Shown piece by piece: positions 1-5,978 of a stretch of 15,106 nucleotides of DNA. Under the pieces are notes generated by a model. The model saw only the letters and a list, made by a program, of their open reading frames with translations. It was not told the DNA's origin and did not search any database. The position numbers and the translations under genes are program-made. How positions within the stretch are numbered: the first letter of the stretch is position 1; every line of letters starts with the position of its first letter. This DNA is from JBHGBB01 sp041946755 (lineage in GTDB: Bacteria; UBP4; UBA4092; JAOAEQ01). Location: positions 1 through 15,106 of the forward strand of contig JBHGBB010000077.1 of NCBI GenBank assembly GCA_041946755.1, read 5' to 3'.

Positions 1-426
1 GTACCACCGCCACCACCGCCACCGCCGGCACCACCAGTTGAAGAAAAACCGGCACCAGTACCAGCGCCAGCGCCAGAACCACCAAAAGCGATGGAATTAA
101 CGCCGGTATATTTTGCGTTCGATAAAGCGGACTTAACTCCGGAGGCAATTGAAATATTGAACAAGAATGTTGCCATGTTGAAAGCGAATCCGGATTTAAA
201 GGTTGTGGTTGAAGGAAATTGCGATGAACGAGGTACGGTAGAGTATAATATGGCATTAGGTGAACGCAGAGCGAAAGCTGCACAGGAATATTACATCTCT
301 GCGGGAATTGATAAGAGCCGAATTAGTGTTATCAGTTATGGTAAAGAAAAACCAGTCGATTCGGGGCATAGTGAAGAAGCCTGGGCGAAAAACCGTCGTG
401 ATGATACGGTGAAAAATACAAAGTAA
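1..426 (+). CDS. pal: Pal, peptidoglycan-associated lipoprotein (3' part, start outside window)
   Basis: The frame is open from base 1 and ends at TAA 424-426, so the gene begins upstream. The first 30 codons encode a Pro/Ala-rich linker (a run of eight prolines, then PAPVPAPAPEPP). An OmpA-like peptidoglycan-binding domain of about 110 residues follows. It has the family landmarks VYFAFDKADLTPEA, VVEGNCDERGTVEYN, LGERRAKAAQEYY, ISVISYGKEKP and AWAKNRR. The ERGTxEYN and LGERR segments match Pal more closely than OmpA itself. Pal is known as the lipoprotein that ties the outer membrane to peptidoglycan and works with TolA/TolB during cell constriction. The downstream ybgF supports a tol-pal locus; tolQRAB would be expected upstream. 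The tail after NRR (DDTVKNTK) is shorter and more polar than usual. The lipobox cannot be seen here. Confidence 0.93.
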   Translation, partial: VPPPPPPPPAPPVEEKPAPVPAPAPEPPKAMELTPVYFAFDKADLTPEAIEILNKNVAMLKANPDLKVVVEGNCDERGTVEYNMALGERRAKAAQEYYISAGIDKSRISVISYGKEKPVDSGHSEEAWAKNRRDDTVKNTK

Positions 427-452
427 CACCATAACATTAATCAGTATAATTT

Positions 453-500
453 AAGCGGAAGGTTCCGTTTCAGTTCGTAACGGGACCTCCTGCTTCTTTT
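453..500 (+). terminator. Rho-independent-type terminator after pal
   Basis: Arms 453-469 and 479-495 pair over 17 positions with two G-U wobbles (457/491, 464/484) and one A-C mismatch (459/489), closing a 9-nt loop. CTTTT (496-500) follows. It lies 26 nt after the pal stop and only 8 nt before the ybgF ATG. It would either end the pal transcript or attenuate read-through into ybgF. The U-run is short, so termination may be partial. Confidence 0.7.
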
Positions 501-508
501 ATCGACTT

Positions 509-1462
509 ATGAATACAAAAAGATATATTCCGATAATACCGATAGGTTTGGTACTTATATTTATTGTTCTTACTACCGGCTGTGTAACCACTCAACAAGC
601 AGACCAGATGACTACTGATCTGCGATTAATCCAGCAGCAGTTAACCCAAAATCGGGAAGATTTCGCTACCTTGCGGAAAGATATGGTCAGTAATAATCAA
701 TTGATGAAAGAAGAGACGGCGAAAAATATCAAAGAATTGAAAAATGATACTGCCGGATTAAAAGATAATATCGATCGTATCCAGAAGACTCAGGCGGAAA
801 TGAATGCGAAAATCAACGGGGTCAGCACCGATCTGCAGAATGTGCAAGGGAAACTGGATGAAAATAAAGACCGGATTAGCGCTACCGCTCAGAAAGTCGA
901 TAATATCGAAGCGAATTTAGGGAAACGGATTGATAATCTAAAAACGAATGTAAATAAACGATTGGATTCGATCGAAGCCAGGGTAAGTCCGACTCCTGGA
1001 GTGAGCCCGACCCCGGATACCACCGTTACCCCAAATGAAGATACTACCGTCCTTAAACCGGAACCGGGTACAAATCCTGTGGAAACACCCGATCCGGAGA
1101 AGATATATCAAACCGCATATGGCGATTATGTTAAAGGGAATTATGATGTAGCCGTGGATCAGTTTAAATTATATCTCCAGCATTTCCCGGAAGCGGAAAA
1201 TGCTGCCGCGGTACGCTATATGCTCGGCGATTGCTATTATAGCAAGAAGCAATTCGAGCCTGCGTTAGCTGAGTTCGATAAATTAATCAAACAATCTCCG
1301 ACCAGCGAAAAGGTACCGGCAGCAATGTTAAAACGGGCATATATCTATCGGGAATTGAAAAAGGATTCCGAGGCGGTATCGGAGTTGAAATCGGTAGTAA
1401 AAAAATATCCGTTATCTCCGGAAGCAGATATTGCTATCGAAGAATTGAAAACCGCTAAGTAA
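509..1462 (+). CDS. ybgF: YbgF/CpoB-type Tol-Pal associated TPR protein, lipoprotein form
   Basis: Product of 317 residues. Residues 1-25 are a signal peptide with a lipobox ending LTTGC (Cys25), so the protein is predicted to be lipidated. Residues about 28-160 are polar, heptad-rich and probably a long coiled coil. Residues about 160-195 are a Pro/Thr linker (PTPGVSPTPDTT). Residues about 198-317 contain three TPR-like repeats starting YQTAYGDYVKGNYDVAVDQF, the arrangement of the YbgF C-terminus. CpoB of E. coli is a soluble periplasmic protein that coordinates PBP1B with Tol during outer-membrane constriction. The lipid anchor and the much longer coiled coil here suggest a membrane-tethered variant. 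The position directly after pal is the classic one. No Shine-Dalgarno sequence precedes the ATG. I saw no better start, since the signal peptide fits this one. Confidence 0.9.
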   Translation: MNTKRYIPIIPIGLVLIFIVLTTGCVTTQQADQMTTDLRLIQQQLTQNREDFATLRKDMVSNNQLMKEETAKNIKELKNDTAGLKDNIDRIQKTQAEMNAKINGVSTDLQNVQGKLDENKDRISATAQKVDNIEANLGKRIDNLKTNVNKRLDSIEARVSPTPGVSPTPDTTVTPNEDTTVLKPEPGTNPVETPDPEKIYQTAYGDYVKGNYDVAVDQFKLYLQHFPEAENAAAVRYMLGDCYYSKKQFEPALAEFDKLIKQSPTSEKVPAAMLKRAYIYRELKKDSEAVSELKSVVKKYPLSPEADIAIEELKTAK

Positions 1463-1469
1463 ACAGACC

Positions 1470-1500
1470 ATATCGGGATGAGGGTACCTCATCCCGATAT
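1470..1500. terminator. Perfect 14-bp hairpin after ybgF, no U-tract
   Basis: Arms 1470-1483 and 1487-1500 are perfect complements around a 3-nt loop (GTA). The hairpin begins 8 nt after the ybgF stop. No thymine run follows on either strand. It may be a factor-dependent terminator, an mRNA 3'-end stabiliser or a protein site. Its core ATCGGGAT recurs in the hairpin at 5043-5067. Confidence 0.5.
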
Positions 1501-1623
1501 CATTGCTATCCCTTCAAGTAATATTTCCAGCCGCTTTACCGGATAACAACCCCCGTTTGATTTTTCGATATAATATTCATAAAATTGTCAGATTATGTTA
1601 AGATAATACAGCCTTATATATAC

Positions 1624-1640
1624 TTGGCACATCCTATGCT
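1624..1640 (+). promoter_or_regulatory. Sigma-54 -24/-12-like element overlapping the rpoN start codon
   Basis: TTGGCACATCCTATGCT matches the sigma-54 consensus TTGGCACGNNNNTTGCW except for G to A after the -24 block and T to A in the -12 block. GG and GC are separated by exactly 10 nt. The ATG of rpoN (1636-1638) lies inside the -12 half. If sigma-54 holoenzyme binds here it could repress its own gene or start an internal transcript. A similar-quality match inside a coding region (14055-14071, - strand) shows that chance is a real alternative. Confidence 0.35.
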
Positions 1641-3144
1641 ACAACAACGTTTACTACAACGGCAAATCCAGAAATTAGTAATGACCCCGCAAATGCAGCA
1701 GGCAATTCAATTGTTGCAATTGCAGACCATGGAACTAGCGCAGCTACTGGAACAGGAAATGGCGCAAAATCCGATGTTGGAAGAGGTTGAAACTATCGAG
1801 CGGGAAGAGGAAGAAGAAACAGCTCCGGTTCCGGTTACTGATAGTGGTGTCGTTACTCCTCCTCGGATTACTGAACCAGACCGCACCGAAGGGTCCGATG
1901 ATACCGAGCATCTTGGGTCCGATGATATGAAAGCATTGGAAGAGGTGAACTGGGATGATTTGTTTTCCGATGACCGGATGTGGGAAAGCAATACTCAGGA
2001 TACGGAAAAATACGATGAAGGGAAACGGGATTATTTTGCCAATACCGCAGTACGCGGTCAATCACTACAGGAATATCTCCATCAGCAGCTTGGTCTTTCA
2101 AATTTCGATGATTCTGAAAAGCAGATTGCGGAAGTTATTATTGGGAATATCGATATTGATGGTTATTTGCGGTTGACGGTAGAAGAACTGGTTCAGGAAC
2201 TTGTTAAGCTTAATATAACCACCACCATCGAAGCTGTGGAAAAGGTTTTAGTGAAAGTCCAGCAATTTGATCCCCCGGGTGTGGCTGCACGAACGGTGCA
2301 AGAATGTTTATTACTACAGGTGCAAGTCAAACAAATCACCAATCCATTGGTTAAAGAGATTCTTACCCATTATTTTACTGAATTAGAACGGCATAAATTC
2401 CCGCAAATCGCCAAACAATTAAGGGTTCCATTGAGCCGGGTACAGGAAGCGACCGATATTATCGCCCAATTAGAACCCAATCCTGGTCGGCAATTTAACT
2501 CGGCGTTACCGCAGACGATTATACCGGATGTGATTGTAGAGAAAATCGATGGCGAATATCAGATTTCATTGAATGATGAAGGCATACCGCGATTACGGAT
2601 TAGTCCGACTTATCAATCGATGCTGAAAAATCGGGCGACGTTACCGAAAGAGCAATATGAGTTTCTCTTGGATAAGTTTAAAGCTGCAAAGAACCTGATT
2701 CGCAATATCGAACGGCGGCAGAAAACCATTCTCATGATTACTGAAAGTATCGTTAAAACCCAGCAGGAGTTTTTTGATAAAGGGATCGAATATCTGAAAC
2801 CGTTAAAATTGCGGGAAATAGCGGAATTGGTTGGAGTCCATGAATCGACGGTAGCGCGGGTTACGACCAATAAATATGTTCAGACACCGCATGGGGTATT
2901 CGAATTAAAGTATTTCTTCAGTAGTGGCGTAGATAGTTTCGATGGCGATTCGGTTTCAGCCCGGAGTTTGCGGCAGATGATTACTTCTTTGATTCAGGAT
3001 GAAGAACCGAATAAACCGTTATCCGACCAGAAGATAGCTGATATCTTAAATGTGAAGGGAATTAATATTGCCCGGAGAACGGTCGCGAAATACCGGGAAC
3101 AGGTGAAAATCCTGCCGGCACATATGCGGAAAAGAATTTCTTAA
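1636..3144 (+). CDS. rpoN: RNA polymerase sigma-54 factor RpoN
   Basis: Product of 502 residues when started at ATG 1636. The family N-terminus MLQQRLxxRQxQKLVMTPQM begins at this codon. The frame also runs up to TTG 1585, but the 17 extra residues do not look like the family. Residues 1-50 form Gln/Leu-rich region I, which contacts enhancer-binding ATPases. About 50-115 form acidic region II. About 115-310 form the core-binding domain. About 390-440 form a helix-turn-helix (LREIAELVGVHESTVARVTTNK). Residues 479-488 are the RpoN box ARRTVAKYRE, which reads the -24 element. Sigma-54 directs activator-dependent transcription, often of nitrogen, motility or envelope genes. The neighbours here are Tol-Pal and sugar-nucleotide genes rather than the usual lptB/hpf/ptsN group. 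No clear SD is visible. A TATACT at 1619-1624 could serve as a -10 box. Confidence 0.97.
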   Translation: MLQQRLLQRQIQKLVMTPQMQQAIQLLQLQTMELAQLLEQEMAQNPMLEEVETIEREEEEETAPVPVTDSGVVTPPRITEPDRTEGSDDTEHLGSDDMKALEEVNWDDLFSDDRMWESNTQDTEKYDEGKRDYFANTAVRGQSLQEYLHQQLGLSNFDDSEKQIAEVIIGNIDIDGYLRLTVEELVQELVKLNITTTIEAVEKVLVKVQQFDPPGVAARTVQECLLLQVQVKQITNPLVKEILTHYFTELERHKFPQIAKQLRVPLSRVQEATDIIAQLEPNPGRQFNSALPQTIIPDVIVEKIDGEYQISLNDEGIPRLRISPTYQSMLKNRATLPKEQYEFLLDKFKAAKNLIRNIERRQKTILMITESIVKTQQEFFDKGIEYLKPLKLREIAELVGVHESTVARVTTNKYVQTPHGVFELKYFFSSGVDSFDGDSVSARSLRQMITSLIQDEEPNKPLSDQKIADILNVKGINIARRTVAKYREQVKILPAHMRKRIS

Positions 3145-3147
3145 GAT

Positions 3148-3156
3148 TGGTATAAC
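3148..3156 (+). promoter_or_regulatory. Extended -10 promoter candidate for manC
   Basis: TGGTATAAC is an extended -10 (TGn plus five of six bases of TATAAT), just after the rpoN stop at 3142-3144. No good -35 is visible. Transcription would start near 3163, ahead of a GGAGG at 3165-3169. That GGAGG is about 20 nt before the manC ATG, further than usual for a ribosome binding site. Confidence 0.35.
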
Positions 3157-3189
3157 GATTGAATGGAGGAAGAGTAGAACCGAGCATCT

Positions 3190-4272
3190 ATGAATTTAAC
3201 CGTACTCATCATGGCCGGCGGTCGTGGAGAACGATTCTGGCCTAAAAGCAGAAAAAAGTCTCCGAAACAAACCCTTGATTTATTCAATGGAAAACCATTA
3301 ATCTGTAGTAGTATCAATTTAGTAACTCCGTTAATTCCACTAGAGCGGATATTTATTGTTACTGAGAAATCGGTAGCGGAACCGCTCCAAAAAGCGATCC
3401 CGAAAGAATTCCCTGCGGAGAATATTATTGTGGAGCCGGTCGGCAGAAATACCGCCGCATGTATCGGATTAGGGACCGCGCATATTCTTCGGAAATATCC
3501 AGGAGCGACTATTGCCATTCTATGTGCCGATCATCTGATACCTGATGGTGAACAGTTCCGCAACCATCTTCGGGTAGCGATTCTGGCTGCTGAACAACAG
3601 GATCAATTGGTAACGTTTGGATTGACTCCGTTATATCCGGAAACGGGATTCGGGTATGTCGAATCCGACGAACCAATTTTGTCCGATAATGGTATTACGG
3701 CATATCGTGCAGTTCGATTTGTCGAGAAACCGGATAAAGAGACCGCGGAACGATATGTAGCGCAAGGGAATTTCTTCTGGAACAGCGGGATGTTCATCTG
3801 GCGGGCGGAAACGATTATGCAGCAATTCCGGAATCTAATGCCGGCATTATATCAAGGGTTACAAAAAATCCAGGCGGCTATCGGTACCCCGCAAGAGCAG
3901 AGTGTGTTGCGAAAAGAATATCGGAAACTCGATAAAATTCCGATTGATAAAGGAATTATGGAGAAAGCTGAACGGGTAGCGGTAGTCAAGAGTAATTTCA
4001 TTTGGTATGATATCGGTACTTGGTTAACGATGGACCATATTCGGAATAAAGATGATCAGGGGAATATTGTTTTAGGTACCGCGGTAGGTGTCGATACCCA
4101 AGATTGTATCCTGGTTTCCGATAAACCGATAATCGCAACGATTGGAGTTAAAGATTTAGTGGTCGTTGTGAGTAAAGATGCGATTCTGATTTGTCCGAAA
4201 GGGCGAACACAGGATGTTAAGCAAATCGTTTCTCAGTTGGAATCCAATCCCAAACTCCGCCGGTATATATAG
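3190..4272 (+). CDS. manC: Mannose-1-phosphate guanylyltransferase
   Basis: Product of 360 residues that makes GDP-mannose from mannose-1-phosphate and GTP in the cytoplasm. Residues 8-27 hold the nucleotide-binding signature (MAGGRGERFWPKSR, then PKQ). Other landmarks are EPVGRNTAACIGL (about 82-94), the GFGY segment (153-156), FVEKP (177-181), FWNSGMF (196-202) and WYDIGTW near 273. The C-terminal 70 residues look like the small beta-helix part of this family. The length fits the stand-alone pyrophosphorylase without a fused phosphomannose isomerase domain. The ATG at 3190 is the first start after an in-frame stop at 3175. The product would supply GDP-mannose to the glycosyltransferases encoded on the other strand (inference from context). 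The gene symbol follows general usage; orthology to a particular manC is not tested. Confidence 0.93.
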   Translation: MNLTVLIMAGGRGERFWPKSRKKSPKQTLDLFNGKPLICSSINLVTPLIPLERIFIVTEKSVAEPLQKAIPKEFPAENIIVEPVGRNTAACIGLGTAHILRKYPGATIAILCADHLIPDGEQFRNHLRVAILAAEQQDQLVTFGLTPLYPETGFGYVESDEPILSDNGITAYRAVRFVEKPDKETAERYVAQGNFFWNSGMFIWRAETIMQQFRNLMPALYQGLQKIQAAIGTPQEQSVLRKEYRKLDKIPIDKGIMEKAERVAVVKSNFIWYDIGTWLTMDHIRNKDDQGNIVLGTAVGVDTQDCILVSDKPIIATIGVKDLVVVVSKDAILICPKGRTQDVKQIVSQLESNPKLRRYI

Positions 4273-4330
4273 TTGTATAATAATATACTAATCGATAGTT
4301 TTACTATTTCGTATTCCAGATACCGTTTAT

Positions 4331-4738
4331 ATGATTCCACTTAAAGATGAGCAGAAATGTTTTGCCTGCGGGAAACTGAATCCGATCGGATTGCATTTAT
4401 CATTCACCCGGTTGACGGAAACCTCGATGCGAACTACATTTACTCCGCAGGAATTCCATCAAGGTTGGGCGGAATATCTGCATGGCGGGATTATTTCGAC
4501 TATTCTAGATGAAGTTATGGCGCGATTGGTTTATGATATGGGATACCGGGCGATGACCGCGGAATTATCGGTTCGGTTTAAACAAGCGGTTAAAGTTGGC
4601 ACTCCGCTGGTTGCCGAATCGAAATTGGTCAGCCACAATAAACGACTCCTGATTCTAGAATCGAATTTATTTTCTTCAGATGGTAAAATTCAATACGCTA
4701 CTGCAACCGCGAAAATGGTTCCGATGCATAAAGTATAG
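4331..4738 (+). CDS. PaaI-family hotdog-fold thioesterase
   Basis: Product of 135 residues, the usual size for a single hotdog domain. It begins with CFACGKLNPIGLHL (10-23), a start typical of one branch of PaaI/THEM4-like thioesterases. The signature HGGIISTILDE at 51-61 follows, with Asp60 or Glu61 as the likely catalytic acid. These enzymes hydrolyse acyl-CoA thioesters; the substrate cannot be read from sequence. It lies 58 nt after manC on the same strand and could be co-transcribed. No SD is visible before the ATG. Confidence 0.88.
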   Translation: MIPLKDEQKCFACGKLNPIGLHLSFTRLTETSMRTTFTPQEFHQGWAEYLHGGIISTILDEVMARLVYDMGYRAMTAELSVRFKQAVKVGTPLVAESKLVSHNKRLLILESNLFSSDGKIQYATATAKMVPMHKV

Positions 4739-4872
4739 TTGTCAGTCATATCTTTAATTCCATAGACACTCTAGTTATCTCACCGGTAGTTTATCGCTCG
4801 TATAAATCATAGTATCCCGATAGTAATACTCGCTCATGCGGATTCGCTCTTAGGCAGATAATTATTCTCCAG

Positions 4873-4916
4873 CGGAGTTGCACCGAACGAGATCGATCTC
4901 GTTCGGTGCAACTCCG
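4873..4916. repeat. Perfect 44-nt palindrome without loop
   Basis: All 22 base pairs match between 4873-4894 and 4895-4916, centred on GATC|GATC. The outer arms begin CGGAGTTGCACCG. No thymine run follows on either side, so it does not look like an ordinary terminator. It could be a dimeric regulator site, a resolution or cruciform site, or a palindromic repeat element. Confidence 0.85.
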
Positions 4917-5042
4917 GTAAAAGCCGATAGTAAAAGGATAGATTAGTAGAAGGCAAAAACTAGTCGTATGAGAAAGAAAATGATGAAAATAACGATTAAA
5001 CCAACATGGATTGAAGTTTGGGCATAGTGCTTCTGGGAAGGA

Positions 5043-5067
5043 ATCGGGATATTTCAATTATCCCGAT
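5043..5067. repeat. 9-bp hairpin ATCGGGATA/TATCCCGAT
   Basis: Perfect arms at 5043-5051 and 5059-5067 enclose the 7-nt loop TTTCAAT. No U-tract follows. The arm shares ATCGGGAT with the hairpin after ybgF (1470-1500), which hints at a dispersed short element, though the motif is short. Confidence 0.5.
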
Positions 5068-5094
5068 CCGGTTGGGAACGCAAAACTCCTGAGA

Positions 5095-5124
5095 ATAATC
5101 TTTTGCCAAATGGAAAAAGATTAT
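5095..5124. repeat. Hairpin A with CCAAATGG centre
   Basis: Arms ATAATCTTTT (5095-5104) and AAAAGATTAT (5115-5124) pair perfectly over 10 bp. One G/A mismatch (5105/5114) and the centre CCAAATGG (5106-5113) follow. It is one of two related copies, 77 nt apart centre to centre; see hairpin B. Confidence 0.6.
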
Positions 5125-5173
5125 GGGAAGTGTTCAATTTCTATACAGTCGGAGGCGCGATTCTATCGAAACT

Positions 5174-5199
5174 AATTCTTTACCAAATGGAAAAGAATT
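5174..5199. repeat. Hairpin B with CCAAATGG centre
   Basis: Arms AATTCTTT (5174-5181) and AAAGAATT (5192-5199) pair perfectly over 8 bp. An A/A mismatch (5182/5191) and the same CCAAATGG centre (5183-5190) follow. Compared with hairpin A the stem sequence differs but pairing is kept, so either the folded form or the palindromic operator seems to matter. Confidence 0.6.
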
Positions 5200-5318
5200 C
5201 AAGGTTAACCTTAAAACCAGACCAATATTATTATCCTTATTAATATATCTCGAAAAAGAAGTATAAAGTGTCTCTATCATATAAGAACATTTAACCACAT
5301 TAAGTGCAATAGAGAAGC

Positions 5319-5347
5319 TTGCATTTTATTTTGATTAGTATTATACT
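5319..5347 (+). promoter_or_regulatory. Sigma-70-type promoter of the 5371 gene
   Basis: TTGCAT (5319-5324) and TATACT (5342-5347) are separated by 17 nt. A second possible -10, TATAAT, lies at 5350-5355. Either would give a very short leader before the ribosome binding site at 5361-5366. Confidence 0.45.
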
Positions 5348-5360
5348 TGTATAATAAATT

Positions 5361-5366
5361 GGAGGG
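5361..5366 (+). promoter_or_regulatory. Ribosome binding site that fixes the start at 5371
   Basis: GGAGGG lies four bases before ATG 5371. The same frame is also open from TTG 5347, but that start has no SD and overlaps the predicted promoter. Confidence 0.75.
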
Positions 5367-5370
5367 AATT

Positions 5371-5898
5371 ATGCAACGTAAAATAATCGGAATAGCAGTT
5401 CTGGTAACTATCGGTGTCTTGGTTTATTTATTTTTCCCCAGTAATTTTATGGACTATTTTTCCAATTCTATTTCTCCAACGAAAGAGCCTACTTCAGCCT
5501 TCGTCCAGCGGACGACTCAGCCTGCAGTAACGCAACCGTCTCCGAATACACCAGCTCCACAACCCGCACAACTTCCGGCAAATCCAGCGCCACAACCTCC
5601 GCCAAAAGGTGGACATCCGGTATCGGAATATATAAAAATCCGGCATATGGCAGAAGAGAATCATGTTCGCATACTCCGATTCGATGAAGCAAATATCGGA
5701 GATGCAACCATGCAAGTAGAATCCGGAGATAAAAACAATATTTTCGATTTTATGGATGCTATCGAACGCGGGATTAATCTGCGGGATATGGAAAATAAGT
5801 CGAAAGGATATCGAATCATGTACGACCGCGATGGCAGACAGATTGTACAGGCGGTACTCTGGATTCGGTATATTCCCCGATTCGAGACGAATCCTTAA
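5371..5898 (+). CDS. Membrane-anchored protein with Pro-rich linker, unknown function
   Basis: Product of 175 residues, not recognised as a named family. Residues 1-4 are basic and 5-22 form one hydrophobic helix (IIGIAVLVTIGVLVYLFF), probably an uncleaved anchor. Residues about 35-82 are rich in Pro, Gln and Ala, a typical periplasmic spacer. Residues about 83-175 form a small alpha/beta domain (VRILRFDEANIGDATMQVES, a helix, then IVQAVLWIRYIP). The layout of one anchor, a linker and a small domain with a beta-alpha-beta look recalls PilO/PilN/GspM-like pilus or secretion assembly proteins. This is an impression only. The next gene, convergent and 58 nt away, encodes pseudopilin-like domains, which makes that idea worth testing. 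It has its own promoter and ribosome binding site. Confidence 0.75.
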   Translation: MQRKIIGIAVLVTIGVLVYLFFPSNFMDYFSNSISPTKEPTSAFVQRTTQPAVTQPSPNTPAPQPAQLPANPAPQPPPKGGHPVSEYIKIRHMAEENHVRILRFDEANIGDATMQVESGDKNNIFDFMDAIERGINLRDMENKSKGYRIMYDRDGRQIVQAVLWIRYIPRFETNP

Positions 5899-5955
5899 CC
5901 GTAGCAAAATAGCTAACAATAAATTCGGGTTACACCATCTATCCGCATCCTAAAC

Positions 5956-5978
5956 TTTATGGCCCTTGATGCCATAAA
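5956..5978. other. 8-bp hairpin at the convergent gene ends
   Basis: TTTATGGC (5956-5963) and GCCATAAA (5971-5978) pair around a 7-nt loop and include the stop codon of the HEAT gene. No U-tract is present on either strand, so a terminator role between the two convergent genes is only possible, not shown. Confidence 0.3.

Larger units (their letters stand above)
4739..5370. other. Gene-free region with several inverted repeats
   Basis: About 630 nt separate the thioesterase from the next gene. Reading frames here are short and do not resemble proteins. The region holds a perfect 44-nt palindrome (4873-4916), an ATCGGGATA hairpin (5043-5067), two related hairpins with CCAAATGG centres (5095-5124, 5174-5199), a 12-bp palindrome AAGGTTAACCTT (5201-5212), a 7-bp inverted repeat TCTCTAT/ATAGAGA (5271-5277, 5309-5315) and a promoter. 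It may be a long regulatory leader, an unannotated RNA, or the remains of a lost gene or small mobile element. Confidence 0.6.

Noticed and set aside
1585..1635. Upstream TTG start for rpoN
   Set aside because: The family N-terminus begins at ATG 1636; the 17 extra residues do not resemble sigma-54.
1707..2101. Open frames antisense to rpoN
   Set aside because: They are shadows of the rpoN codons with Ser/Cys-rich or otherwise unlikely composition and no start signals.
4968..5027. 19-residue open frame starting MRKKMMKITIKPTWIEVWA on the + strand
   Set aside because: It reads somewhat like a peptide but has no SD, no known match and no supporting context.
4791..5057. 88-codon open frame on the - strand in the gene-free region
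   Set aside because: Composition is unlike a protein (many Cys, Phe and Arg), it runs through the perfect palindrome, and no SD was found.
5095..5199. CRISPR-like repeat pair
   Set aside because: Only two copies with differing stems, no regular spacers and no cas genes.
5347..5370. TTG start for the small membrane protein
   Set aside because: ATG 5371 has a GGAGGG ribosome binding site, and the TTG overlaps the predicted promoter.
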